From contig SEFP01000005.1 of assembly GCA_004144185.1 (NCBI GenBank), forward strand, positions 43,256-107,255: a DNA stretch of 64,000 nt, given 5' to 3'. Each line of letters starts with the position of its first letter. Within the stretch, counting starts at the first letter, position 1. Position numbers and translations under genes: made by a program. Below, piece after piece: positions 6,907 to 15,759 of the stretch. The DNA is from Sphingobacteriales bacterium (GTDB lineage Bacteria > Bacteroidota > Bacteroidia > Chitinophagales > Chitinophagaceae). The notes under the pieces were generated by a model. That model did not search any database. It was given only the letters and a program-made list of their open reading frames with translations, and was not told the DNA's origin.

Positions 6907-9900
6907 ATGCGTGCTTGTTTTCAAAATTTTCAGTGAGCGGGTTTTCATCTTCTCCTTTGATCAGTTTTCGTCCGGAAGCGATAGAGCCGAAGATGTAGTA
7001 CAGGCCCGGCACGATGATGACGCCGAAAATGGTTCCGAACAGCATGCCGCCCAGTGCCGAAGCACCGATGGTGCGGTTGCCAATGGCACCCGGTCCATGC
7101 GCCCGTACCAGTGGAATCAGTCCGGCGATAAAGGCAAAGGAGGTCATCAGGATCGGTCGAAACCGCACTTTTGCGCCTTCGATAGACGCCTTCAGAATCG
7201 TCATCCCTTCTTCGTGCTTCTGGGCGGCAAATTCCACGATCAGTACCGCGTTCTTACCCAGTAGCCCCACCAGCATCACCAAGCCTACCTGGGCATAGAT
7301 ATCATTGGCCAGTCCCATCATTTTGACCAACAGGAAGGACCCAAAGATCCCGGCCGGCAGCGATAAAATCACGGACAGCGGCAGGATAAAGCTTTCGTAC
7401 TGCGCCGCCAATACCATATACACGAAGGCCAGTACAATCAGGAAAATGTAGACTGCTTCATTGCCCCGGCCAACTTCGTCGATACTTAGCCCTTCCCAGG
7501 CAATGTCGTAGCCGTGAGGCAGTTTAGCGGCTTCTTCTTGGATAGCTTTGATGGCTTCACCAGATGAGAATCCGGGTGCCGGTTCTCCGCGGATGGCTGA
7601 GGAGTTGAACATGTTATACCGCGTGATTTCATTCAGACCATGTCCCTTTACAATGCTCATAAAGGCCGAGTAGGGAACCATCTCGTCGCGGTCGTTTTTC
7701 ACATAAAGCTGCAGGATATCTTCCGGAAGCGCCCGATACTGCGGCAGTGCCTGTACATACACCTTGAAGAAGTTCCCGAACCGGATAAAGCCCTGCTCAT
7801 ACGTAGAGCCGATCATGATGCTCAGATTGTCCATCGCTTTACCGATCGAAACGCCTTTTTGCATGGCGGCCTGGTTGTCGATCTTCAGTTCGTACTGCGG
7901 ATAGTTGGCCGAGAAGAAAGTAAACAGTCCGGTCAGTTCCTTGCGCTTACGCAGGGCCGCCATAAACTGATCATTGACCGGTTCCAGATCCCGGTAATTA
8001 TCCGAGTTGGTTTTGTCGAGCAGGCGTAGGGAAAACCCACCTGCAGCGCCGTAGCCCGGTACGGCCGGCGGACCAAAAAACTCAATCGTTGCACCCGGAA
8101 TTTCCTGGGCGCGTTCTTCCAGCGTGTGGATGATATCATTCACCGAATTGGCCCGTTCATCCCAGGGTTTGAGGTTGATCAGACAGGTGCCGGCGTTAGA
8201 CCCACGGCCTTCGGTCAGCACCTCATAGCCCGCTAGCGAGGATACACTCTGAACGCCTTCTACTTTCTCGGCAATATCCTGCAACTCGCGCGAGATATGG
8301 TTGGTACGCTCCAGAGTTGATCCGGGCGGCGTCTGAATGATCGCGTAAATCATGCCCTGATCTTCATTCGGAATAAATCCGGATGGCAGCGATTGCGAGA
8401 TCCCGAAGATGCCAAGTCCAAAGGCAATCAGCAGCCCGAAGGTGATGAGGCGACGGTCGACGATTTTGGTCAGGAAGCGGGTGTAGCGGGTGTTGAGCCG
8501 GTCGAACTGATGGTTGAACTTGTCGATTACCCAGTTGACCGGTGTTTTCTTACGCGGCTTGCCGTGGGTGTCTTTCAGAATCATGGCGCAGAGCACCGGG
8601 GTGAGCGTCAACGCTACGATTCCGGACAGGACAATCGAACAGGCCATGGTGATGGCGAACTGCCGGAAGAAAATGCCCACTGGTCCGGTCATGAAGGCTA
8701 CTGGTACAAACACGGCCGTCATGAGAAGGGTAATGGCAATAACGGCTCCGGAAATCTCGCCCAGCACCTTCTTCACCGCATGAAACGGCGAGAGGTGTTC
8801 TTCGGCCATCTTGGCGTGAACCGCTTCTACGACTACAATCGCATCATCGACTACAATACCGATCGCCAGTACCAGTGCAAAAAGCGTGATGAGGTTGATG
8901 TTGAGCCCGAACAGTTGCATGAAGAAGAACGCACCAATCAGCGATACCGGAACGGCGATAATCGGAATGAGCGTCGAGCGCCAGTCGCCCAGAAACAGGA
9001 AGACCACCAGCGCCACCAGTACAAAGGCTTCTCCGAGTGTATGCACGACTTTTTCAACAGATGCATTCAGGAAGGACGAGACATCGTAGGAAATCTCGTA
9101 GTCCATTCCCGGCGGAAACTCCTTCTTGAGCTCCTGAAGTTTTTCTTTTACACTCTTAATGACGTCCTGTGCGTTGGAACCGTAGCTCTGCTTCAGTACG
9201 ATGGCCGCCGAAGGAAAGCCGTTCATGTTGGAGTAGATATCATAGAATTCCGAACCCAGCTCTACATCTGCCACATCTTTCAGATGCAGGATTTCCCCGT
9301 CGGCACTCGCGCGGACAATGACGTTGGCATACTGCTCGGGCTGGTTGTACCGGCCTTCGTAGGTCAGTACATACTCCAGGGCCTCGGAGCGCTTGCCGTC
9401 GGCCCGACCAATCCGGCCCGGTGAACCGATCACACTTTGATCGGCCAGCGCTTTCATCACTTCCTCTGTAGACACGTTGTATGCCCGCATCCGGTCAGGT
9501 TTCAGCCAGATCCGCATGGCATACTGCCGGCTTCCCAGAATCTGGGCATTACCGATTCCGCTTACACGGCTCAGTTCCCGCAGCACGTTGACCTGGGCGT
9601 AGTTATACAGGAAGTTTTCATCGGCATTCTTCTTGTCTTTACTGAAGATGTTGACATACATCAACATGTTGGGTTGCAGGATACTTACGATGAGACCTTC
9701 CCGCTGCACCAGTTCCGGAAGCCGGTTTTGTACCTGCTCGATCCGGTTTTTGACGGCTACCACTGCGGCATTGGGATCGGTGCCCAGATTGAAGACCACC
9801 TGAATATTGGCTTCCCCGGCACTTACCGCATCGGAGGTCATGTAGCGCATCCCCGGAACGCCATTGAGGGCTTTTTCCATCGGGATCAGCACTGACTTAA

Positions 9901-10072
9901 CCAGCACATCCGCACTGGCACCCGGATAGGCCACACTCACGATAATGCGGGGTGGGGCAATACTCGGAAACTGCGAGGTAGGCAGCGTCTTGATGGCCAG
10001 AACGCCCATGAACACCAGCACCAGTGAGATGATGATGGCCAGAACCGGCCGTTTTAGAAATAAATTAAACAC
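6890..10072 (-). CDS. RND efflux permease, HAE1 (AcrB/MexB-like)
   Basis: A 1060-residue inner-membrane drug/proton antiporter. The first helix begins FLKRPVLAIIISLVLVF. The proton-relay aspartates sit in GIVVDDAIVVVEAVHAKM (about residue 405) and the relay lysine in VGLLGKNAVLIVEF (about residue 950). Two large periplasmic loops with porter-domain sequence lie between helices 1-2 and 7-8. Its length is usual for HAE1 pumps, which export hydrophobic or amphiphilic drugs. It overlaps the channel gene downstream. It is separated from its adaptor gene upstream by an inserted cassette (10079-10504), which is unusual, since adaptor and permease genes are normally nearly contiguous. Confidence 0.96.
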   Translation of the reverse strand: MFNLFLKRPVLAIIISLVLVFMGVLAIKTLPTSQFPSIAPPRIIVSVAYPGASADVLVKSVLIPMEKALNGVPGMRYMTSDAVSAGEANIQVVFNLGTDPNAAVVAVKNRIEQVQNRLPELVQREGLIVSILQPNMLMYVNIFSKDKKNADENFLYNYAQVNVLRELSRVSGIGNAQILGSRQYAMRIWLKPDRMRAYNVSTEEVMKALADQSVIGSPGRIGRADGKRSEALEYVLTYEGRYNQPEQYANVIVRASADGEILHLKDVADVELGSEFYDIYSNMNGFPSAAIVLKQSYGSNAQDVIKSVKEKLQELKKEFPPGMDYEISYDVSSFLNASVEKVVHTLGEAFVLVALVVFLFLGDWRSTLIPIIAVPVSLIGAFFFMQLFGLNINLITLFALVLAIGIVVDDAIVVVEAVHAKMAEEHLSPFHAVKKVLGEISGAVIAITLLMTAVFVPVAFMTGPVGIFFRQFAITMACSIVLSGIVALTLTPVLCAMILKDTHGKPRKKTPVNWVIDKFNHQFDRLNTRYTRFLTKIVDRRLITFGLLIAFGLGIFGISQSLPSGFIPNEDQGMIYAIIQTPPGSTLERTNHISRELQDIAEKVEGVQSVSSLAGYEVLTEGRGSNAGTCLINLKPWDERANSVNDIIHTLEERAQEIPGATIEFFGPPAVPGYGAAGGFSLRLLDKTNSDNYRDLEPVNDQFMAALRKRKELTGLFTFFSANYPQYELKIDNQAAMQKGVSIGKAMDNLSIMIGSTYEQGFIRFGNFFKVYVQALPQYRALPEDILQLYVKNDRDEMVPYSAFMSIVKGHGLNEITRYNMFNSSAIRGEPAPGFSSGEAIKAIQEEAAKLPHGYDIAWEGLSIDEVGRGNEAVYIFLIVLAFVYMVLAAQYESFILPLSVILSLPAGIFGSFLLVKMMGLANDIYAQVGLVMLVGLLGKNAVLIVEFAAQKHEEGMTILKASIEGAKVRFRPILMTSFAFIAGLIPLVRAHGPGAIGNRTIGASALGGMLFGTIFGVIIVPGLYYIFGSIASGRKLIKGEDENPLTENFENKHAYETDL

Positions 10073-10078
10073 AGGATT

Positions 10079-10504
10079 TTAATGATTAATGATGAATGAT
10101 AAATGATTGCTGAGGCATAAAGAATAATGACTATTGTTGGAGGATGAGAGAAAACATCTTGCGGGGAAAAAAGCGTTCTGTTTGCGGTCCGGGTGGTGCG
10201 GGCGGTTCGGTTTCTCCAGGAACTGAAGAAAGAGTTTGTATTGAGCAAACAACTGTTACGCTGTGGAACGGCAATCGGAGCGATGATTCGGGAAGGCGAA
10301 TTCGCTGAAAGCAAAGCCGACTTTATTCACAAGAACCACGTCGCTCAGAAAGAAGCATCTGAATGTGTCTATTGGCTAGAACTCCTTTACCAAACAGATT
10401 ATCTCTCGCAATCTGAATTTCAAAGCCTTCACGCAGATGTAGTGGAACTCCTAAAACTGCTCACTGCCACTATTAAAACTACAAAGGCCTCCATTAATCA
10501 TTAA
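10079..10504 (+). mobile_element. Small cassette with inverted-repeat ends carrying a four-helix-bundle gene
   Basis: TTAATGATTAATG at 10079-10091 is repeated inverted at 10492-10504, giving 13-bp perfect ends. Each is embedded in further AATGAT-like sequence. Between them lies a single gene on the strand opposite to the surrounding operon. The right end starts at the adaptor stop codon and the left end lies a few bases before the permease start, so the unit fits neatly between two operon genes. That this is a mobile or once-mobile unit is inference. Confidence 0.5.
10144..10504 (+). pseudogene. Four-helix-bundle (23S rRNA IVS-protein/Avd-like) gene, frameshifted near its start
   Basis: From 10193 on, the frame encodes a protein with RFLQELKKEFVLSKQLLR, GTAIGAMIREGEFAES and DFIHKNHVAQKEASE, the signature of the S23/IVP four-helix-bundle family (TIGR02436). 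These small helical proteins have an uncertain role in nucleic-acid binding; some act as diversity-generating-retroelement accessory proteins. The usual N-terminus is encoded from ATG 10144 (MRENILRGK) but in another frame. Removing one A from the six-A run at 10167-10172 would join both parts into a 119-residue protein of normal length. The gene is thus disrupted, or a sequencing error is present. No reverse transcriptase or template repeat is nearby. Confidence 0.75.
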
Positions 10505-10521
10505 TCGTTACTCACGAATCA

Positions 10522-11694
10522 TTATTCAGCGTGCAGACTCAGGCCGTCCATGACTTTGCGCGGCTCCTGATAGTCGTAGGTAATTTTTTGGCCATTCTGA
10601 ACTTTCCGGATGCCTTCGAGCAGAATCCGGTCGCCTTCTGCCAGACCGCTGCCAACGATGTAGAGATCCGGTAACTCGGCAGCGATGGTGATGGGCCGGA
10701 GTTGCACCTTGCTGTTTCGGTCCAGTGCATACACATACTTCTTGTCCATGATTTCCATGGTGGCTTTCTGCGGAATGATCAGTGCATTGGGCACGGGCTT
10801 GTGCACCAGGATATTGCCGGTTTCGCCGTGGCGCAGCAGTCCTTTCGGATTGGGGAAGGTGGCCCGGAAAGCAATGTTGCCGGTTTCGTTGTCGAAGTCG
10901 GCTTCGATGGTTTTTACATAGCCTTTCTGATCAAAAATCTGCCCGTTGGCCATTAGCAGCTGCACCGGGATCGCCGTGTCGTTCTGTGGATTGGATTTGA
11001 AATCCAGGTACTCCGCTTCCGGAACATTGAAATAGATCCACATCTGGCTGTTATCGGACAGGGTGGTGAGCAATTGCCCGTCTTCGACCAGACTTCCCAG
11101 CCGCACCTGAAACCGGTCAATGATGCCGCTGAACGGCGCACGGATATCGGTGAACTGAAGATGCACCTTCGCCAGGTTGACCGCTGCCTGTGCCTGAGCA
11201 AGTTTGGCCCGCGCCAGTTTAGCTTCAGTGGGCGAGACCACATTGCTATCGGCCAAGCGCTTGGTGTTTTGATACTCGATGCCTGCATAGCTGGCTTCGG
11301 CTTCAGCGCGTTGCTTTTCGGCCTGGTACAGGTTGGGCATCACCTGAAATAGGGGCTGGCCCTGACGCACAAACTGACCTTCGTCAACGAATATTTTTTG
11401 CAAATAACCCTGCTCCTGTGCCCGCAACTCAATGTGGCTGATGGCGCGAACCTGACACACATATTGTTTGGTGAGCGAGGTGTCCGCTTTCAGGACACTG
11501 GTGACAACAAACTTGGTTTGTTCGTCCTCATTTTTGGGAACAGATTTGCAGCTGGTTTGGACTAAGAGCGCGCCCGCGCTCAGAATCAGGAGAAGGGTTC
11601 TCACGATACGGACAGGAAAAACGGTGGAAAAAAGAAAGAGAGAGAGAGAGGGGACCGGATCCGTCATCGGAAGTATTCCGGACGCTGCGGCCAA
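10522..11694 (-). CDS. RND efflux periplasmic adaptor (AcrA/MexA-like lipoprotein)
   Basis: Membrane-fusion protein linking the permease and outer-membrane channel. The mature part shows the barrel-sandwich half RAISHIELRAQEQGYLQ with GQFVRQGQPLFQV, a coiled-coil hairpin (QAEKQRAEAEASYAG through AKLARAKLAQAQAAV), the return half IRAPFSGIIDRFQVRLG, and beta-barrel and membrane-proximal domains. The lipobox is LLVQTSC. The frame opens at 11694, but an ATG at 11667 or a GTG at 11604 (giving an ideal MRTLLLILSAG signal) are better starts. An (AG)7 tract at 11637-11650 lies between these candidates. Confidence 0.93.
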   Translation of the reverse strand: MAAASGILPMTDPVPSLSLFLFSTVFPVRIVRTLLLILSAGALLVQTSCKSVPKNEDEQTKFVVTSVLKADTSLTKQYVCQVRAISHIELRAQEQGYLQKIFVDEGQFVRQGQPLFQVMPNLYQAEKQRAEAEASYAGIEYQNTKRLADSNVVSPTEAKLARAKLAQAQAAVNLAKVHLQFTDIRAPFSGIIDRFQVRLGSLVEDGQLLTTLSDNSQMWIYFNVPEAEYLDFKSNPQNDTAIPVQLLMANGQIFDQKGYVKTIEADFDNETGNIAFRATFPNPKGLLRHGETGNILVHKPVPNALIIPQKATMEIMDKKYVYALDRNSKVQLRPITIAAELPDLYIVGSGLAEGDRILLEGIRKVQNGQKITYDYQEPRKVMDGLSLHAE

Positions 11695-11736
11695 AAAAGA
11701 AAGCGTTCACTGCCTGTTACAGGCAGCTGAACGCTT
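11690..11736 (-). terminator. Intrinsic terminator after the small secreted protein gene
   Basis: A 7+7-bp stem interrupted by one unpaired base (arms around 11703-11716 and 11720-11734), read leftward into a TTTCTTTTTT tract. It ends the transcript of the gene at 11796-12191, upstream of the efflux adaptor. Confidence 0.75.
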
Positions 11737-11795
11737 GCGGAAAGAAAGGTTCCGGAATCCTTTAATGTAGGAGCCGGGAACCCTTCTGAAAAAAT

Positions 11796-12191
11796 CTAGA
11801 CTCGGAATACGCAGAGCAGCACGTACCGACGGCAGGTGGCCGGGTACTGGCAGACATCCGGAAAGATGCCCTGTAGGGTAGCGTTTCCGGCGCTTGGTGG
11901 ACTAAACTGACTGGCACCCAGCCATGGGGTGACGGGTACGACCGACGCACCGTGATCGTGGAAATCCTCGGTGTCTTCCTCCTCGTCCAATACGGAAAAG
12001 GAAAAGGAAGGGGCTGCTTTTTCGGGCTTGTGATAGTGATTGGCCGCTAGGCGACCGTCGTGTTCCGTTTTCCGGAAATCAGCTTCCCATTGAGTGGGTG
12101 CAACTGTTGTTTGAATCAAGGCATACGAAGGCTTTCCCCCTAAGAGGAACACCGCAGTAAGCGCAATGAGAATCCGGAACAACACCTGCAT
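11796..12191 (-). CDS. Small exported protein of unknown function
   Basis: 131 residues beginning with a hydrophobic signal peptide (MQVLFRILIALTAVFLLGG, cleavage near PSYA). The middle is rich in His, Asp and Glu (DEEEDTEDFHDHGAS) and the C-terminus has three Cys (DVCQYPATCRRYVLLC). I recognise no family. A terminator follows directly and the gene stands alone, so context gives no role. The acidic/His patch could bind metal, but this is speculation. Confidence 0.6.
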   Translation of the reverse strand: MQVLFRILIALTAVFLLGGKPSYALIQTTVAPTQWEADFRKTEHDGRLAANHYHKPEKAAPSFSFSVLDEEEDTEDFHDHGASVVPVTPWLGASQFSPPSAGNATLQGIFPDVCQYPATCRRYVLLCVFRV

Positions 12192-12268
12192 AAAAGGAAC
12201 GCAAAGCTAACGCGGGGTACAGCTATTCAGTTGTTGTACACAACGTTAAAAAGCAATTTGTTTTTGTT

Positions 12269-13555
12269 TTATGATGCGATTGCATAGAACCCCCAATAGC
12301 CGAAAAAGCAAATCAACATCCCGATAGCCAGCAGGTTTGCAGCTGTCAGCAACGTCGTAAAAACACCGGTACTGCGATTCCGGAAACGATTGTACACCAT
12401 TTTAGTGAGTGGAACGATTGCTAAAAGCAATCCGAACGGAAGATAAGAAGCTAGACTCAGCAGCAGTGAGTGTGGATCTTTATACGGCGCTGCAAAAAAG
12501 AACGGTCCGGCATCCCGCACCAGAGAAAAGAGGTAATACGATAGAAACAGGCCTGCCGGGATGAGTGCCAGCACCTTCAAACGGTTTTCGTCTTTATTTC
12601 TGAATGCACGAACATTGAAATACAGAGTCGAAAAGCTGAACAACCCGATACAGGCCAGCAACGAAAAAAGCATATTCGGATTGTTCTGCGGCGTCTGGTA
12701 GGTTCGCAGCCGCTCAAATTCAGCATTAGCTGGAAACAACGACGGAATGAGAATGCTGTGATCGCCTTGCTGCAATTCGTCCTGTAAAGAGAACCGTGCG
12801 GTATGTTGGTAATCGTGATAAAAATAAAGATTTACGGCACCTGCGTTGAGATCGTAGATGGAAGTGAGCAAGGTGCCATCGCCAACCTTCGGTCTACAGA
12901 CATGCATGGTATCGGAGAGCGCCTGGCAAAAAGCAAGGGTCGTGTCCAGGGATTGTCCCAAGAAGGCCGCCCCATTCCGGTAGCGCTCCAGCTTGTTCGC
13001 TTCCGGAAGCGGGGTTGAAGAGGGGCAAAAGTTAGAGATCACGTACTTCGGCTCAGCACCCAGAGTCAGCGCGTAGGGTTCTACGGTAAGGTAGCGTCCG
13101 CTTTTATCAATGTACAGAAATACATCGCCCGGAAAATCACTTTGCCGGTACTGACGGATGAATTGAGCCACTTCTTCAACTGTTTTGCACTGGTGCAGGA
13201 TGGTTTTGAGGTACAGCGTCTGATTTTCAATCGGCTTCGGGCCAACCGGTGCAGGTTTGGAAGTACCCACCGGGGAGGCCAGCCGCTGAAAGCAAAGCCC
13301 GGCTTCGTTCAGGCCCGATTGCGGCGCGTGTCCATTGGCACCATCAAAGCGGGAACCGGTAAACATGGCACCGATAGGCGCGGTAGCGGTAGCCGTTTCG
13401 AACCAGATCTGAGAGGTCATTCTCCAGGCGTCTTCATTGGCACCAACCATCGTTTTGGTTCCCAGCGTGACCTTATAGCCGCTACAGGCCCGGGCAGGCA
13501 GCAGGCTGGAAAGCAGGCTGATGGCTAGTAGGAGCAGTCGCTGTGCGAAACGCAT
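12269..13555 (-). CDS. Ntn-hydrolase (choloylglycine/penicillin V acylase-like) with C-terminal membrane helices
   Basis: A signal peptide (MRFAQRLLLLAISLLSSLLP) is followed immediately by ARA-CSGYKV. Cleavage would expose an N-terminal Cys, the nucleophile of the linear-amide C-N hydrolase class. Supporting marks are VGANEDAW (the usual R/N-x-D position), GLNEAGLCFQ, and NQTLYLKTILHQCKTVEEV, typical of the acylase fold. From about residue 295, four hydrophobic segments (for instance MLFSLLACIGLFSFS, LALIPAGLFLSYYLF, ANLLAIGMLICFFGYW) form a membrane domain, which ordinary family members lack. The start is chosen at 13555 because the upstream Met adds residues before the signal peptide. The substrate is unknown. 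Confidence 0.75.
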   Translation of the reverse strand: MRFAQRLLLLAISLLSSLLPARACSGYKVTLGTKTMVGANEDAWRMTSQIWFETATATAPIGAMFTGSRFDGANGHAPQSGLNEAGLCFQRLASPVGTSKPAPVGPKPIENQTLYLKTILHQCKTVEEVAQFIRQYRQSDFPGDVFLYIDKSGRYLTVEPYALTLGAEPKYVISNFCPSSTPLPEANKLERYRNGAAFLGQSLDTTLAFCQALSDTMHVCRPKVGDGTLLTSIYDLNAGAVNLYFYHDYQHTARFSLQDELQQGDHSILIPSLFPANAEFERLRTYQTPQNNPNMLFSLLACIGLFSFSTLYFNVRAFRNKDENRLKVLALIPAGLFLSYYLFSLVRDAGPFFFAAPYKDPHSLLLSLASYLPFGLLLAIVPLTKMVYNRFRNRSTGVFTTLLTAANLLAIGMLICFFGYWGFYAIAS

Positions 13556-13642
13556 TGGTTTTATGGAGGTCATGCTTTGAAAAACGGATTCACTTACAGA
13601 ACGCAGGAAAACTTTTCAAAAGTATACACCACTAATCTAAAG

Positions 13643-13676
13643 CAAAAAAGCCGCCCGATTAAGGCGGCTTTTAAAA
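13643..13676 (-). terminator. recA intrinsic terminator
   Basis: A GC-rich stem (AAAAGCCGCC pairing with GGCGGCTTTT) with a 6-base loop, followed leftward by a T run. It lies 14 bases after the recA stop. Confidence 0.85.
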
Positions 13677-13689
13677 AAGACAGGTATGT

Positions 13690-14721
13690 CTATGCTTCTT
13701 CGGTTGCTGTTTCCGGAACAGGAGCATCCTGTTGCAGTTCAGCCCGGATGCGGCCTTCCATCTCCGTCATAACTTCCGGATTGTCGTGCAGGAACTGCTT
13801 CACATTGTCGCGGCCCTGACCGATTTTGTTTTCTTTATAGGAGAACCAGGAACCGCTTTTCTGCAGGATACCCAGTTCGATGCCCATATCGATGATTTCG
13901 CCTACTTTGGAAATGCCTTCTCCAAACATCAGGTCGAACTCTACCGTACGGAACGGTGGGGCTACTTTGTTTTTCACCACTTTGACCTTCACGCGGCTAC
14001 CGAGTACATCATCACCATCTTTGATCTGACCCGAGGCCGGGCGACGGATGTCGAGGCGTACCGATGCGTAGAATTTAAGGGCGTTACCACCGGTAGTGGT
14101 TTCGGGGTTACCGAACATCACACCGATTTTCTCACGCAACTGGTTGATGAAAATGCAGATGGTGCCGGTGCGGGAAATAGTCGCCGTCAGTTTCCGGAGC
14201 GCCTGGCTCATGAGACGGGCGTGCAGGCCCATTTTGGAATCACCCATATCGCCTTCCAGTTCACCTTTGGGAACCAGTGCCGCTACCGAGTCAATAACTA
14301 CGACATCGAGTGCACCGGACGAGATCAGCCGGTCGGCAATCTCGAGCGCCTGCTCACCGTAATCGGGTTGAGAAATTAGCAGGTTGTCTACATCTACACC
14401 CAGTTTGCGGGCATAAACAGCATCAAAGGCATGTTCGGCATCGATGATCGCACAAACGCCACCCAATTTCTGGGCTTCTGCAATGGTGTGGATCGCGACG
14501 GTGGTTTTACCGGAGGATTCCGGGCCGTAGATCTCGATGATCCGGCCGCGAGGAAAGCCGCCGATCCCGAGGGCTACATCCAGCCCGAGCGAACCGGTAC
14601 TGATTGCTTCAATGTTGTTTTGTTGCTTGTCGCCAAGCATCATTACGGAACCTTTACCGTAATCTTTTTCGATTTTGTCAAGTGCGAGCTTGAGGACCTT
14701 GAGTTTTTCTTCTGCAGCCAT
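13690..14721 (-). CDS. recA: Recombinase RecA
   Basis: A 343-residue recombinase for homologous recombination and SOS induction. It starts [20 protein letters not shown], has Walker [10 protein letters not shown] (about residue 66), Walker [13 protein letters not shown] (about 140), the DNA-binding loop 2 region around [18 protein letters not shown], and a short acidic C-terminal tail. The length is normal. A -7 element lies about 36 bases upstream and a terminator follows, so it is monocistronic. No LexA-type palindrome is recognisable in the leader. Confidence 0.98.
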   Translation of the reverse strand: MAAEEKLKVLKLALDKIEKDYGKGSVMMLGDKQQNNIEAISTGSLGLDVALGIGGFPRGRIIEIYGPESSGKTTVAIHTIAEAQKLGGVCAIIDAEHAFDAVYARKLGVDVDNLLISQPDYGEQALEIADRLISSGALDVVVIDSVAALVPKGELEGDMGDSKMGLHARLMSQALRKLTATISRTGTICIFINQLREKIGVMFGNPETTTGGNALKFYASVRLDIRRPASGQIKDGDDVLGSRVKVKVVKNKVAPPFRTVEFDLMFGEGISKVGEIIDMGIELGILQKSGSWFSYKENKIGQGRDNVKQFLHDNPEVMTEMEGRIRAELQQDAPVPETATEEA

Positions 14722-14756
14722 AGTGCCAGTGCTTAAATAAAAGGGTAAATAAGAAA

Positions 14757-14764
14757 CAAATGTA
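14757..14764 (-). promoter_or_regulatory. -7 promoter element of recA
   Basis: On the minus strand, TACATTTG matches the TAnnTTTG consensus. It gives a leader of roughly 30 bases before the recA start. Confidence 0.6.
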
Positions 14765-15013
14765 ATCGAAAACGATCAGAACCTACCGCGCTCACGACAC
14801 TTAAATTTCCGGAAATTCGGGTGTCGAAAGCCCGTTGTAAACTGCATGTTTTCGGTGCTTATAAATAACAGTAAAGAGGCAGGTTGGTTGGAAAAAAAGG
14901 GAAAATTTCCGGGAAATTTTGCGTCCGGAAAGAGGTTAATCTACACGTTCATAAGTACAAACCCAATTCCTTGTTACCGTTAGGTTGAGACACTACTAAA
15001 ACGTGTAAAACAG

Positions 15014-15087
15014 GCTGTCACTCTGAGCGTGTCGAAGGGCTGTTTGTATCCGGTTACTGCGGGCTTCGACACGCTCAGTCTGACAGG
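15014..15087. repeat. Dispersed hairpin repeat, family C (inverted pair)
   Basis: The left arm CTGAGCGTGTCGAAG and the right arm CTTCGACACGCTCAG are exact inverses, within CTGTCA/TGACAG ends. Confidence 0.8.
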
Positions 15088-15140
15088 TTGCTTCTATCAA
15101 AAGCACTTTTGGTGATCCAATTTTCTCTCCTACAAATTAC

Positions 15141-15182
15141 GGGTCATTCCGACCGCAAGGGAGGACTCTCACGATAGCAGGA
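15141..15182. repeat. Family A half-repeat
   Basis: GGGTCATTCCGACCGCAAGG followed by TCTCAC, matching one arm of the family A copies near 4.9 kb. A further fragment, CCTAGCGGTCGAGA, lies near 15736. Confidence 0.7.
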
Positions 15183-15191
15183 CCAAATGAT

Positions 15192-15281
15192 CGTTCAGCA
15201 GACCGAAACACCCAGTACGCAAATCAAAACTGGTGCTCAGCAGCCCAAACCTGGCACTTCGCAGATCAAAACGAGCGCTCG
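15192..15281. repeat. Two imperfect tandem units of about 45 bp
   Basis: Two diverged copies, each with CAGCAG-CC-AAAC near its start and ATCAAAAC near its end. Confidence 0.5.
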
Positions 15282-15472
15282 GTAAAGTAGTCCTAATCAT
15301 ATGTTCGGCTCCCAGGCGTGCGTTTCGACTCTTTCGGACGGTTTGTGGTGATGCGCACCGGCTGTTCCGGTGAGCGTAGTGTCCGGAATGGCATTTCTGG
15401 GTGTCCGTTCGAGGAACGAAGCGCTCTGTAGGTTGTAAATCGCTTCTTCTGAACGCTACCAATTACCAGGGG

Positions 15473-15713
15473 ATTGCTTCGTACCTCGCAATGACCCGTT
15501 TAGGGTGCGTGTTGTATAATGCCGGGTTCACTCTATCTGCGTCATTGCGAGGAGGAACGACGAAGCAATCTGTGAAGTGAAGGGCTACAATCCGGTTGCT
15601 TTAAGATTGCTTCGTTCCTCGCAATGACCCGGTTGCTGTGTGTGATTGTATAATTCCGGAACGGACGCTTTCTGCGTCATTGCGAGGAGGAACGACGAAG
15701 CAATCTCAAAGCA
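15473..15713. repeat. Family B repeat cluster (four arms)
   Basis: Arms alternate in orientation at about 15473, 15540, 15604 and 15677. Each is a version of GTCATTGCGAGG...GAAGCAATC. The second and third form a roughly 90-bp hairpin unit like that at 5113-5208. Confidence 0.8.
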
Positions 15714-15759
15714 CTTGTATTTTTCTACCGTGAGGGCTGGGCCTAGCGGTCGAGAGGAC

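Larger units (their letters stand above)
14765..15759. other. Gene-free intergenic region filled with dispersed repeats
   Basis: About 1 kb between the recA promoter and the 3' end of the next leftward gene. It holds family C, A and B repeats and a short tandem repeat, listed separately. An open frame at 15169-15462 (minus) runs through these repeats and is not believable as a gene. Confidence 0.75.

Noticed and set aside
8393..9424. A 343-codon plus-strand open frame opposite the RND permease gene
   Set aside because: It is antisense to a strongly conserved permease, its composition is that of a shadow frame (many His, Arg, Gln), and it has no domain marks.
10144..10504. Diversity-generating retroelement around the Avd-like gene
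   Set aside because: No reverse transcriptase, template repeat or variable repeat was seen nearby; only the four-helix-bundle gene is present.
15169..15462. A 97-codon minus-strand frame in the recA-side intergenic region
   Set aside because: It runs through family A and tandem repeats, and its apparent repeats come from the DNA repeat, not from protein structure.
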